From Hydrangea macrophylla (Eukaryota; Streptophyta; Magnoliopsida; Cornales; Hydrangeaceae): a stretch of DNA of 64,000 bases. A program made the translations under genes and the position numbers. Positions 24,548 to 37,526 of this stretch are shown here, piece by piece. A model generated the notes under the pieces. It did no database searches, was not told the DNA's origin, and worked only from the letters and a program-made list of their open reading frames with translations. The DNA lies in the NCBI GenBank assembly GCA_033977485.1, contig CM066998.1:24925501-24989500 (forward strand). Direction: 5' to 3'. Within the stretch, counting starts at the first letter, position 1. The number at the start of each line of letters is the position of its first letter.

Positions 24548-26059
24548 TAATTAGGTCACAATCAAGTTCTTATTTAACCCTATTAAAAACGTAGTATGTT
24601 GGAAGTAGGGTGTCGAGTCCACAGGAATTGATACAAGAACAACGTTTGGAAAGTTTAGTAACTAATTATAATGCTCAAAAGAAATAAATAAGAAAAGATG
24701 ATGAAAGAGAATAAAAATGACATTGCGTCTTGCGGCTTTTTGTTTGGTTTTTTTGGAGGATAAAAGGTAAATAAATACTAATCTAAAAAGCAATAGGTTG
24801 GGATCATTCCCCCCATCTTGGGTCACAACAAGATGAAATGGACTAAAGTTTCAAGCACATTCTAAGGTAACATCTCATTGTGGCATATTATCAAACACTT
24901 GGAATGCACCTATGTGTTAGATGAAATGAGCTTTAAGATTTTCATAGAAACGGATTTGAAGCTAACGTTTGACTATCAAGGATGCATGACATACAAGATG
25001 AAGCCTCAATGGCTTCTAATCCGAATGATTTGTCCCCCTTACACTAACTAATCTACTTGGTGGACAAACCACCTATGAAGCCTTCAAAAGGTAGTATTTA
25101 AAACCCAAGAGTTTGAACAATCAAAGATGCTTGACATCTATGATGAAGACTCCAAGTTCTAAATCCCACACACAACATTTATCAAACACATGGAGTGCAA
25201 AACACAAGGTTACATAATATTCCATATGAAATACATAGGGTATGATTCAAAGTCTAAGTTTTAACAATTATAGTTGCAATACAAATAAGATGAATCCCTT
25301 AGTTTTGAATCCTACACAAATGAACCCTAAAAATGCTACAACACTAAATCCAAGAGTTCATGATCCACAACCTACGTAAATCTAACTAATAATGAAAAAC
25401 ATAGCAATATCATCAAAAGAGAAGAGATAGAAAATATACCTAGCCATTAAAACTTCAATGAAATCTTCAAGTTATACAAATGAAGAAGAAATAGGAGGGA
25501 ACCCAAGTGGGTTCCCAAAAATGAGAGAAGAAGAAGAAGAATGTTGGGAGAAAACAATACAAGATATATGATAACCCTAAAAATATCTCTCTCTATCTAT
25601 TTATACAAAACCCACACAATGGCAAACTTGTAAATAAAAGAGAGCAGTCTTCAGCAGCCGCGGATCGATCCAAGGCAAAAAGCCGGATCGATCCGCTTCT
25701 TTAATTCGCCGTTAGAATCTTCAGCGAAACACGCGGATCGATCCGCGTTGAAAAGCTGGATCGATCCGCATTCGGATTTCTGGGCAGAGAGTTCTATAAA
25801 ACGCGCGGATCGATCCAAGTGAAAGGGGCGGATCGATCCGCTCGGGCAGTTTTTGACTTCTTCCTTTATTCCTCACAAACCAGGCCTCCAACAATGCCTC
25901 AATTACCTATAAGAAAAAGGGGTATTATTAGTAAAGAGAGAACATCAAAAAGAACAACAAAAGTACAATTTATCCATTAAATCTCCCAATATAAGTGATA
26001 ATTTGTGTCCAATAGGGGTAAAATTATGAAGCTAAGAATGCAATATTGGACACGAATCA
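24548..26059 (-). mobile_element. solo LTR, 1512 bp, duplication gtgac
   Basis: Flanked by gtgac at 24543-24547 and 26060-26064. On the minus strand it begins TGATTCGTGTCC, like the LTR at 57943-59574 (TGATTCGAG), and ends CCTAATTA, where canonical TCA would need one G-to-A change. The gtcgagtccacagg segment at about 24613 parallels gtcgatcccacagg at 58022. A minus-strand TATAAATAGATAG lies near 25600. No PBS or protein. A six-copy palindrome array lies between the TATA and the LTR start. Confidence 0.82.
25662..25839. repeat. three pairs of GGATCGATCC palindromes
   Basis: Perfect 10-bp palindromes start at 25662, 25685, 25735, 25758, 25807 and 25830. Spacing within each pair is exactly 23 bases, and pairs repeat every 72-73 bases. 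Several extend to 14 bp (GCGGATCGATCCGC). They sit upstream of the minus-strand TATA near 25600. Confidence 0.92.
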
Positions 26060-26064
26060 GTGAC

Positions 26065-27400
26065 CTACTTCAGAAAATCTATATGATGATTTGGTTTGAA
26101 AAGCCCCCCAATTCTTGAATCCTTGCTCTTTCAAAACATCCAGCCTTCGAGGAAATATGCTTGACCTACTCGGTTCGGTCATTGCTTCTGAAACACTCAT
26201 CCACATCTTAAATACCTTCTTTCAAGACTTAACCGAACTACTTTGGACATGATTTCCACTTGGGGATAAGTAGGCGAGCTTCCCTGGCTCTCAGTCCCTA
26301 AACCTTGCAAACTAGAGGCAAAATATCAAGTTTGCCCAAGAGCCTCAAGATATCACTGCCACACTATGGGCAAACTGCGTTTGCCCAAACTTTCACTTAT
26401 CCCCATTAACTAGGGGCAAACATCGTTCACCTGTACCCCCTTCCACATTATAAGCGAATCCTGAGCCGTCAAGTATATCTTTGAAAAGATTTGAAATGAA
26501 TTGTCTCTTATTCTATAAGCTAAGGCACTAATTCAAATCACATTTCAGAGAAAGCAAAGGATTGATTGAGATCTATATGGAGTATTTTCAAAGCATTACT
26601 TTATCAGCTGAGTATTATCGCACTAAGATGAGAAGTGTACATGAAAAGCAAAGAGATACGTTAAACATAACAAACGCGCATTAAGTTAAGGAAAATTGAG
26701 TTTTCTCCTCCAAACTTCTATTTTAAGAATGTCATCTTCCTGTGTTACTGTCTGTCAATCTCTGTCGTGGTCTAGTCTGTTGTTGTCTAGTCTGTCATGA
26801 TCTCGAGTATGTGGGTCCAAAGTGATCTAAAATTGTAAAACTCTAAGAGCATCTGAAGGTGGATACAAGCAGAAGTTCCAAACACTGTTATTGCGTCAAT
26901 TAATCCTAGTCAAGATGAAGTGTCGAGTGGTTGATGAGAAACATAATTGATTCAGAAGGTCAAATCAGAAGACATGATCTTCAAACCGGGGTCAAAACAT
27001 TCAGAAAAGGTCAGAATGAACCCAACGTGCATGAGCAGGTCAAAGCACTAATATGAGTCTCAGATCTTGAATCAACAAAGCTTCCAGAATATGAGCCCTT
27101 GCCTCTCTTACATCAGAATATACTCAGAACTTGTTTTATTTGAGGGTTTGTTATGATCTTGCATCTTTGAATTCTAGAAATCTCCCCAACAAAGAACTTT
27201 CAGACATCATCCAAGAATTACCTCAAGAAAGAGGGCATATCTCAAGAATCCATGAATCATAATGGGTATCCGCTAATCAGTTGTTTCGTTAGAAATTGGC
27301 ATTTGTCAACCTTCAGATATGTGAACATTTTTTAATTCACATCTGTTGTACCTTTATTGAGAAGGAATATTAAATCGATTGAGCTAGCAGAAGCATCTAC
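26065..27400 (+). other. Tat-like element internal DNA, no gene seen
   Basis: About 1.3 kb of the Tat-like interior with no sustained frame in any strand and no known domain. It includes short repeats of ctgtc(g/a)tggtctagtctg near 26760-26800. Confidence 0.6.
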
Positions 27401-27404
27401 TGAA

Positions 27405-28022
27405 ATGTAGTCGTAAGGAGACGCTATCTACTTCACAAAGTCATCGCAAGGAGATACCCTCTACTTCAGACAATTGTCGTATAGAGATGCCCTCTACTTC
27501 ACAAAGTCATCGTAAGGAGATGCCCTCTACTTCGGAAAGTCGTCGTAAGGAGATGCCCTCTACTTAAGAAAGTCGTCGTATGGAGATTCCCTCTACTTCA
27601 TAAAGTCGTCGTAAGGAAACGCCTTTACTTCACAAAGTCATCGTAAGAAGATGCCTCTACTTCAGAAAGTCATTGTATGGAGATGCCCTATACTTCAGAA
27701 AATCGTCATAAGGAGATGCCCTTTACTTCAAAAAGTCATCGTAAGGAGATGCCCTCTACTTCAGAAAGTCATTGTAAGGAGACGCCCTTTACTTCATAAA
27801 GTCATCGTAAGGAGATGCCCTCTACTTCAGAAAGTCGTCGTATGGAGATGCGTCAACATTTGAAAATCATCATATGGATACACTTTCTACATTTGAAAGT
27901 CATCGTTAGGAGACGCCCTCTACTTCTGAATGTCAGTATAACGATACACCCTCTACTTTTGAAAGTTGACATTGGGAGACGCCCTCAACATTTGAAGTCA
28001 TCAAAAGGAGATGACCTCTGCA
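27405..28022 (+). repeat. 33-bp tandem repeat, about 18 copies
   Basis: Unit approximately agtc(a/g)tcgtaaggagatgc followed by cctctacttcagaa, 33 bases, so frames stay open and read 11-residue repeats such as CPLLQKVIVRR. Copies decay toward the right end. Because 33 is a multiple of three, the short ORFs at 27651-27863 and 27815-28027 are probably by-products. Confidence 0.88.
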
Positions 28023-28647
28023 TTTAAGAATCGTACCAAAAATCATCAAAGAAAATCTTTCAATCTCAGCCTCTGCTTGTTGTCAAAGACGAACCCTCAG
28101 TCTGAACTACTGCTTATCGTCGAAGATAATCACGCAGTCTCTACTGATTATCCAAATAATATAGACACCTTCTAGTTCATGTAAAGATCATGAAAGAATC
28201 ATAAAAAATAAGTAAATAAATTTTTTTGCCGTCTATGAGAGAGAGTCGTCGCATTCTTTTCATTAGATTCTGCATCTAGACCTCTTGAGGACGATTCCTC
28301 CAGCAGTTGCACACTCACGTTTACATACTGCATTAACATCCTAGGATAGGAGCATTTCATTTGTGTGTTCTCCATCTTCTCGTGCGCTTGAACTATGCCC
28401 TGGTCTGATTCTTATAAAGGATACGTAGGCAGCTCCCACGGAGCACGACCAGTAACAACCTCGATTTAGCAGCATCTACCTAGCATTGCATTGCATTCTT
28501 GATTTCGTAATTTCTTGATTTTCTCAGATTTTGAATTTCTTGATTTTTGCAGATTTTTTTTCTTCTTAAAACCTCTCAGTATGGTTATTGGGTGTCTTCT
28601 ACCTTTGGCACTAACTTGTAGTTCACGTTGTTCACAACAAGCTCTGC

Positions 28648-28662
28648 CAAAGAGGGGCAAAC
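28648..28662 (+). promoter_or_regulatory. polypurine tract of the Tat-like element
   Basis: caaagaggggcaaac immediately before TGTAGACACCC of the 3' LTR. Confidence 0.65.
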
Positions 28663-31600
28663 TGTAGACACCCAATTTTGACCACACTGATAGGATTTAG
28701 GGTGGACAAGATCTTGGAGGATTCAATGATGAAAAGCACCCTATGGAAGGTACTGGATTCCACACAATCGAAAGATCGAACTTTAGAAAGTGACTTCAAG
28801 TTCAAAAAGTCCTTTTCCATGCATAAATACCAGTTTTGTCAAAATCATCTCTCAGAATTCATATTCATTTAGGATTATATGAACATGAAGTGTTCTAAAC
28901 GTAGTATTCTAGGTACCTAGAGATTCAATTTCAAAGAAAAACTCGAAATCGATGTGCATTGAAAGCAATTTTGGAAAAGAAGTCGTTGGATTTCAAAAAG
29001 ATGACGAAAGTATCAGAGGAATTCCGAACTTCAATTGAACTTCAATTCTCATTTCAAATCCTCTTGGAATATTTTTAAACTAAAATTCAACTCGATAGCT
29101 TTCCAAAGGTACGTAAACGGATGAATTTAGACACCAAAAAGTATTTTTACAAAAATTTGGAAAAGCAGTGCACGTAGTTTTTGAAACATGACATAAGGGC
29201 AACCAGAGGATGAGAAGTGGTAAGTGGCGGGTCCCACTTATGGGGTGGCAGGTCCCCCCTAAGACGCCACCTATATGTTGCCCACTCCATCAAGCTTTTC
29301 GAGTTCTAGACCCTTCTAGAGGTTTCCCACTACGAGGAAATTGCCCAAAAACTGCGTCTAGGCACTGAAATGACCATTTTAACCCTTTTCTGACCTCTAA
29401 AATCTCTGTTAACCCTAAAACTTAAGAGTTAAGTTTTCAAAACTCTATATATAGATCCCATGCATCTCATATGAGATCATAATGAATCATCTTGGAAAAT
29501 CTTGAATCATCTTGGATGATCCTTAAGCATACTTTGAATATACTTGAAGATATAATCACATATACTTTCAATTTGAGAGATTTCTAGAGAGAGAGAATAG
29601 TGAATTATGAATGAAATTCCCTTAAAAATAATCTCAAGATAATTAGATTAGAGAATTAGAGAATAAACTTGACATCAATTGCCTCCTTTAACTTCCACCA
29701 TGGATGAGTGCTTGAAGAACTTGAAGAACATTTGAAGAAGAAGATCCTTCAAATCAACTTTGAATATATAATTAAGAATCCTCCAAGAGGTAAACATCCC
29801 AATTTATCTCTAATTCTTACTTTTATATATAGATCTATAGGATTTGGATCTAGTTTAGTTTTATTCTTGTGAGAATACTCGTCTTCTTCTACTCACATAG
29901 CTAGATCCAAATCCTCTTTGATTTTGTTGATAATTCATAATTAGAGATTGATTTTCACTTTGATTTTCAAATTTGATTTCATTCTTCTATTTTAGTTTAG
30001 ATCCATGCATACATGATTATATATATGTATCTATTTTGAATTCTATGATGGTTTAGAAGTATGATCTATGAGAAGGATGATTCCTATGTTCATACCTTTC
30101 TCTTGATTGTTCCTATTACCTAGAATTCCTATTGAAATTAATCTCTAATGGGATATTTGTAAGTCCCTTTGATCCATGAACTAAAGTTCTTCATAGAACT
30201 TGAGGGCTAAATTGATTGGGAATCATGATAATCAAGTTGATCCGTGAGTTTGATCTCTCTCTAAATAAGCTTCAACCAACACCTAAGATATTTTCCTACA
30301 CTTTAAAATGAATTAGATAAAATTCAGCAAAATAGATTGCTTTTGTCCATGAGATTTGGTCCATCAAAACCCATAGTTTGATGGATTTCAAATTTTCTGG
30401 GTAAACTTTGATGAATTAGCTTTCATTCAATCCGTTTTGAGAATCATTAGGATCCATATACTATTTTTAGAGATTGTTGAGAAATCGGTTAACAGAATTG
30501 AATATAGTCTCTTTCTGCTTGAATTTCATAAAATCTATGATAGTTATCAATGATTCGCTTTATGGGAATGATTTCTAATTCATGTATCTATATGCCGATG
30601 TAAAATCGTGTGCATACAATCGAATTAAGATTGTTTTCTAAGCGTTTGAAGTTGATACAACTATTCTGGAATTTTCTAAGTTTAACTACAATCATGATTA
30701 TATATACAAAATGGTCATACCTTGATCACTTAACAACAATTGATGAATAACACTTGGATTAGAAATCATCTAGGATAAATGGATAAGAGATTAAAACTTT
30801 AGATCAACTTGATTAACATGATTCATGAATTTCTATTATGTCTTACATCCTTTGTCAAATGATACCAAATTTCCAAAACAACAGAGTCTGGTTAAAACAA
30901 TTTTTCGGAGACATTATGTTCATGAAATGTCCATGGAATTATTTTTTGCATAAGATACAATGAAATTGACACCAAATAGAGCTTCATATGATAATTTTAT
31001 AATTAATTATGATTTTTACAAGAACAGTGGATAGTCATGATCCACTGTTCCCAAAACTCTTATTTCTCGAACTTCAAAAATACAAATGAGATCCTAATTT
31101 TTGGAAAAGTTCCCTAAGACATGTATCTAACTTTCTATAAAAGGGTTTTAACCCAGCTCATGTTTAATATCACTTTTGATAGGATTCATTAGAGGTCACT
31201 AAATATGAAAATTTGATTGATGACATCTTCTTCTTGTTTATGATGCATATCATTTGTTTGCTTGTATTTTTGCAATGCTTGGGTATTCCTTGGTGTCTTA
31301 GTACAGAGGATTGAATGTCGTGGATCCGGACTTCGATTTGGGAGCTTTCCTTGTCTACATGTGGCATAGTGTCCATGTATCGTGTACTATCTATACCCTT
31401 TCTCTTAGAATATTTCTAGGTTTATAACTTTGTTTTCAACGACACAATTCCTTTAGGATAGTCCCCGTTTATGTGCTTATATGTTAGAGACATCTTATCT
31501 AGGATTATTGCATGATTGCATTACATATTTCCTTTCTTTTTCTTTTTGCAACTCCGCATGAGTCAACCTAATGTAAGTCTTCTTGTTCCCTTTTGCATAT

Positions 31601-32089
31601 CATGACACGTTTCCTTTATTTGCATCGGTCCAGGAGCGGGACTAGCCACTGTGAGTATACCTCTCTCGTGTATTACATGTGCATCTGACTGCTACTTGAT
31701 TTAATCTCTTAAAATAATTTTCATTGGATGTTCCTTTTGTCATGTATATATTATCTAGTATGTTTGAGGAAACAACACCTATTATGAATTAAGAACAAGG
31801 ATATTTTAATCAAGGCCTAACATTCAGTAGGGTGAGGAGGGGTGCTTTTGTCTTGCTCGGGCTACTTTCCCTCTCGTACCAAGACCCCCGAACCTTGTTT
31901 CTGGTGATGAAGGGCGAGTAATCTTATTCAATTTTGGGCGAGTCAAATTTGGTTTCCTAATTCCCGATAAAAATTAGGTGGCGACTCTTTGTCTCTAGGA
32001 TCTCTTGAGGAGTTAAAGTGTGCTCCTTGGATCTGTCCTAGGACACTGTCAAGGAACGCCAGGACCCCTCTCCGTGCGCGTGGTCCACA
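28663..32089 (+). repeat. 3' LTR of the Tat-like element, 3427 bp
   Basis: Starts TGTAGACACCCAATTTTGACC and ends gtggtccaca. TATA at 29446. It is the uninterrupted counterpart of 8508-14161. The next bases, atgag (32090-32094), should be the target duplication, its partner lying beyond the left truncation. It carries the gaacagtggat hairpin at 31022-31050. No gene. Confidence 0.88.
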
Positions 32090-33735
32090 ATGAGACAACG
32101 ACATTAGATGAAATTATTAAAGGACTACGATTTTACTTTGTAGTACCACCCTGGTAACTTGAGCGTTGTTGCTAATGTACTAAGTCGAAAACTCCGTAAG
32201 CTCATAGTATCCTCTCTCATGGTCAAAGAGTGGAAAACATTGGAGACATTACCAGAATTTGATCTTCAGACTACTGAGTCAAGTGATAGACGACTCTTTA
32301 GATGCCTCGTAGTACAACCAATGCTTATAAATCGTATCCTCAAAGCTTAAGGAAAGGACGAAGGACTTCGTCAAAGGTTCGAGAAAGCTTCAGCAAAAGA
32401 CCCCACCGAATGAAATATAGGAGCAGATGGAGGATTCAGATGCCACAATCGACTTTGTGTACCATATGAAGACAACACGAGAAAAGATATATTGAAGTCA
32501 AGGATGATTGTTCATCTTGGAGGAACAAAAATGCATAAGGATTTGAAGAGAAACTTTTGGTGGGATGGAATAAGAGAAGTAGTGGATTATGTATCCAAGT
32601 GTATGACTTGAAAACAAGTCAAAGTCAAACACCAAAAACCAAGAGAACTGTTACAACCACTACTAGTTCTCGGATGGACATAGGAACATATCACGATGGA
32701 TTTCGTTGTAGGAATGCCAAGATCACGACAAAATCACGGTGTTGTTTGGGTGATCATAGACCGACTCACCAAATCGTCTCATTTTATTGCTTATAGCATG
32801 ACTTACCCGGTCGAGAAGTTGAGTAGAATGTACATACAACAAGTTATCTGATTACATAGAGTGCCTTTGTCATTCGTGTCGGACCACGATTCACGTCAGG
32901 ATTTTGGAAAGGCTTACAAACAGCATTGGGAACTTCGTTGAAGTTAAGTTCAGCATTTTACTCCCAAATCAACGGATTAACTGAGAAAGTCAATCAAGTA
33001 ATGGAGGACATGCTCCGAGCTTGTGCAATAGATTTCAAAAGTTCATGGGAAGAGAACCTACCACTGATAGAGTTCGCATACAACAACAGCTACCATTCAA
33101 GCATAGGGATGGCACCGTTCGAAGCTTTATATGGAAGACCGTGTCAATTGCCATTATGCTGGGCACAAGTTGGAGATGACAAAGCTAGGACCTGAGATGG
33201 TTCAAGAGACAAATAAGAAGATCAATATCAAAGAAAATATGAAAGCAACATAAAACAGACAGAAAAGCTACGTAGATAAGCACAGAAAGGATTTGGAATT
33301 CAGTGTTGGAGATTACGTATTCCTAAAAGTATCCCTGGTATAAGGTATTGTCAGATTTGGACAAAAGTCTCACCACGTTACATCGGACCGTTTGAAATTC
33401 TGGAATGCATGGGAAAAGTTGCCTATAGACTTGCACTGCTACCCAAAATGTCAGGAGTGCATAACATTTTTGATATTAGCATGCTGAGGAGAGTCGTGCA
33501 TGATCCGTCTCATGAGATCAACTTTACAGATATCGAAGTGAATGATAATGTGACTTACAATGAAGGACCGATGAAAATTGTAGAACAAGGAGTTAAGAAG
33601 TTGAGAAATAAGGAGATCCCCCTAGTGAGTGGAAGCATCATGATGAGCGTGACGCCTCTTGGGAACTAGAATCAGAAATGCGCAAGAAATTTCCTTACCT
33701 ATTCAATGTATAGCTAGCTCCGATTTCGGGGACAG
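32090..33735 (+). pseudogene. old chromovirus pol remnant (RNase H end, integrase, C-terminal tail)
   Basis: Begins mid-RNase H with sequence coding MRQRHW and YHPG...VVANVLSRK (32092-32190), a point at which the Tat-like element inserted. The integrase zinc region and core follow with frame changes. A stop lies at 32849-32851, and a small deletion near 32885-32895 removes part of the SDRDSRF motif. NGLTEKVNQVMEDML (about 32970-33010) keeps the catalytic Glu. The tail (33409-33669) reads VHNIFDISMLRRVV and LRNKEIPLV. Several stops and shifts make it inactive and clearly older than the other chromoviruses here. Confidence 0.88.
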
Positions 33736-33758
33736 AATCCTCAATAGGAGGTGGATGA

Positions 33759-36293
33759 TGTAATACCCGTAAAATTTCTAAGTTTAATAAAATGGGCTCC
33801 CATACTTTGGTTCCGTATTTCCAGAGCATTATATCAATTATACGTGTTTATAAATTTATTAACTTAGACTATAAGTTACAAGACCCGAACTGACTTTGTC
33901 ACACGAACTTGTAAAATTTGTATCAAACTTGGACTGTACGGCACGTGAACCTAGATGAGCACAAGATGCCACAAAACTAATGAGGCAAGTACAACTTAGG
34001 ATATCCAACCTAACTACCTTATACCCATGGTATAATTCCTCACCCCCGAACCAACCCCTAACCACCGACCCAATTCCCCTCACAAATCAACTTCTCTCAA
34101 ATCATCCCTCTCAATTAGTCCCTCACCAAGATCTCAAAGCAGATCTGCACATCTATGTAGATATATGTGCATGTATACCATGTATATGTATGTGTATATA
34201 TAGGACCATAGATAGAGAGAGAGTCGCCAAGGGAGAAATCAAAACACTCAAACACCACATCTCTTTGGCCTTCACAGATCACACACACAGACCCCATTCA
34301 ATCACAGAAAGAAGGACCAGAGGAGAAAAAAAAGACCGAAAGAAGGGGAGAGAGACCTAAACTGATTGGTATAGCCCTCACACTCCCCCTCATTTATTTT
34401 GCACTTATTAAACAGTCCACATATACAACCGTGGACCCCATGCATGGACTAAATAGAGCCTTAAGCTCTAGGAATGGAAGACTACCATTAAAGCTTCCTT
34501 TGAAGCTTAAAATCTCAAACTCAACCCAAGCCCCTAAAAAGGGTACAATACAAGCCCTATAGGTCCCAAATATACCCCTTAAGAATAGCTTTTAGATTGG
34601 ACCACATTTGGTCAACCATGCACAACATTATTCTTTAAAAAACCCGAAAAGAATAATCTCCCCGTTCCAACCCCAAATGAGATAACCCAGACCCTAGCTT
34701 AGACTATGTGAGAGGATCCTAAACCGGTCACTTTGGTGTTGGAATCATGTATTTCTATGGAGAAATAAGAAAGATATGGCTCTTGGAATTTTTTCGGCGA
34801 GTGCAACGTCAGCAACGGTGAAGCTTCGCCAGAGAGGAAGGTGACAACCCATTTGATTTCAGGTTAAACACCCGGTTACGGGTTGATTTGGGTATGGCTT
34901 AGAATGTATGTGTATTCGGGTTGGGTTATAAGATAGGGTTGGTTTTAATTAAACCCATAAACTTAATAAAACGGCCTCGTTTCGAGTAGGGTTGGATTCA
35001 GATCGGATGCGGGTCGGATCTCACTATGTGTATGAACAGGTTCTCGATTTGGGTATGGGTTAGATAACTATAATCCATGCTTAATTAATAATTGTTATTA
35101 TGATTCATGCTTGCTACGTTATACGTTATACACTTACATGAATACTCATATGAACGGAGTTGAATTGTGATGTCAAAGTTGATGTCTGCATGGTTAGTCG
35201 AGGAGACTAACCCAATTATATTGTCATTTATGTTTGAGTGGACCACGGAGGTCCAAGTAGTATAGTCAAATCCATGGGAACAACTATAAATGGTATTGGG
35301 CCCGGTTAGGCGACGATAACTAAAGTACCCATTCGAATTAATGGAATTAATCACGAGTTAGTGGCTTATGCGCTATTGGGCCCTGTTAGGCGACAATAGC
35401 AAAATATCCATCTAGGTTTTGAATAAAATGGTTATCACTTATAATGCTATTGGGCCCTGTTAGGCCACGATAGCACTGTAACCATTCTATTTTCCAAGCA
35501 AGGTCACAAGGTCCTAAGAGTAAAATCAAAACTGCTATTGGGCCCTGTTAGGCGATGATAGCAACGTGATCATTTCATTCTAAGCTAACGGTGTTACACT
35601 GGTAATGTAACAAATCACATGAGTTAGTGTTGATGTCTGAGTAAAGTCGAATATATCAATAATGCATTATGTTGTCACTATCTCACTCATACTATCATGT
35701 TATATGCTTATCAAATGTTTAGTTCGAGATATCTGTCGTACTTGTATATTATTGCTTGTATTAGGAGTGATCGGTTAGACCAACTCACTTAGCTTAAAAA
35801 ACTAACGACTCTATTGCCCTTGACATATTATGTCTAGGTTATAACGAAGAAGCCTGGATAGGCAACCATGAAGAAGAGTATCTCGATCCTCAAGAGGGGG
35901 ACTATCAGGAAGGTTACCCTGAGAAAGACTATTTAGAAGAGTACGCTGGTAAAGGGCATAGATATGCCAGCTGAATAGAAGAATCTCATCTATTATCATA
36001 TTAGGATTTCCTTTACGCTTTAGAGCTATCTTTTGTCTGTTGTAATAACTTATGTGGTGTCGATCCCCAAACTTATATTTTTGTGGTTTCATTTGGAACT
36101 GTTGTAATAGCCTAGTAGTAACACTTAAAGTTTCCCAATGAATACCATTAGACGTTTTATAATTCCTTCTTATATTAAAACCATGTCAGAATCCTTGCAA
36201 GGACAAGTCGGTCTTATGTAACTGGTCATGGCTCACGGATCCGGAAAGGAAAATTTTATTTCGCTTTAATTTTTGCTACTCTGGGGCGTGACA
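33759..36293 (+). repeat. 3' LTR of the old chromovirus, 2535 bp
   Basis: Follows the polypurine-like aataggaggtggatga and starts TGTAATACCC, ending GGGGCGTGACA. A TATA-like gtatatatagg lies at about 34194. Open frames at 33980-34360 and on the minus strand are chance frames. Four hairpin repeats lie at 35291-35562. It abuts a minus-strand half LTR directly at 36294. Confidence 0.85.
35291..35562. repeat. four copies of a GCTATTG...CAATAGC hairpin
   Basis: Copies at 35291-35320, 35372-35400, 35446-35474 and 35534-35562 read gctattgggccctgttaggc followed by a closing arm. The second pairs perfectly (GCTATTG/CAATAGC); the third and fourth use G-T pairs (cgatagc, gatagc). Spacing 74-88 bases. 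Confidence 0.85.
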
Positions 36294-36859
36294 CATTATG
36301 ACCCCGCAGGCGTCACCTTTTTATTTGGTGCCCCACCTATGAGGAGCTTGCATTCCCTTCATTATGGGATAAATAAATGGTGATTAGTAGTTGATTTCCA
36401 TTGACCCAAATAAGCACATAAGCAACTTAGCATGTGAACATGGCATTTTCAACATAATTGACATGTTAAGCCCCAAATTAATACAGGCTTGTATAATACA
36501 GCATAAATTAAGCATGCTAAGCCTTTACTTGCTACATAAACACATTAAACAATCCAATTTTGGAATCAGAACACTGACCTCTGTTATTAATAGCCAAATT
36601 AATAGCCTATAAGTTGAATCTTAGCAAAACCTAGCTCTATTATTACTCTAATAGTATTCCTACACATATTTCAATAAACTATGGGTTACCAACCCATTTG
36701 GGTTACAAAAAATCAATCATTCAATTGAAAATAAAACATATCATAAGGTTATGCTTATCCCCACGATTTTAAATATGGCTTTTATTTTGGGAACAGAGGT
36801 CGGACGGCGAAGAAATCGGCATCAAATAATGGACGAGACATCGTTGTCTTCATTTCCTT

Positions 36860-36899
<40 letters not shown>

Positions 36900-37526
36900 T
36901 CTCTCTCTTTCTCTCTCTCTAGCTTGTGATATGTTTGATATAAATGACTTAACTAATATATATATATATATATATGTACTCATGAATGTCTAGGATAAGT
37001 GTTAACTTATCCTTAATTCTATTTACCAACCCTAGATTTCCATCATTTATTATAACCTCCACTAGTAATTATGTTAACTACCAAAACTCTAAATGGGTTT
37101 ACATCTATGTTCCGTATGAGTCCAAAATGTGGTTCTAAATATAATTAACTTTCGAATTATGTATCATGTCCATTTATGCTCTCATATATGTACCCAAACT
37201 AGTCCAATAAGTGGTAATGAACAATAACATAATATTAAATCAAGTGAAACAATCATTCATGTAAGGATATAGATGACACATAGACAGACACACATACACA
37301 CACACATACACATATATATTATATGCAATTTATGCAACCTGGCCCCCATCAGGCCCCACATTTATACTTGCCCCATCCGTAATGGGACTTTTACTTGTAT
37401 TCCTATCTGAACACCTTTTATATTGGCGAGTTTGTAAGTCACCTAAAATTATCATATGCATTAAATAATCCTAGTCAATACATATTAACAATATAATTTC
37501 CATCCTTTTTGGGTACGGGTGTTACA
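36294..37526 (-). repeat. minus-strand half LTR
   Basis: On the minus strand starts at 37526 with TGTAACACCCGTACCC and shares ordered blocks with the LTR at 4658 (gtgttcaga, ccatat/gcttatg region). It is cut after about 1.2 kb at 36294, where the old chromovirus LTR ends. Contains (CT)n at 36861-36920 and short AT and CA runs. No gene. Confidence 0.7.
36861..36920. repeat. (CT)n microsatellite
   Basis: About 60 bases of CT with three interruptions. Confidence 0.95.

Noticed and set aside
25662..25839. CRISPR-like array
   Set aside because: Regular spacing of palindromes, but repeats are 10 bases, the filler is not spacer-like and the context is a plant LTR.
36751..36993. 80-aa ORF with a Ser-Leu run
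   Set aside because: Produced by the CT microsatellite inside a half LTR.
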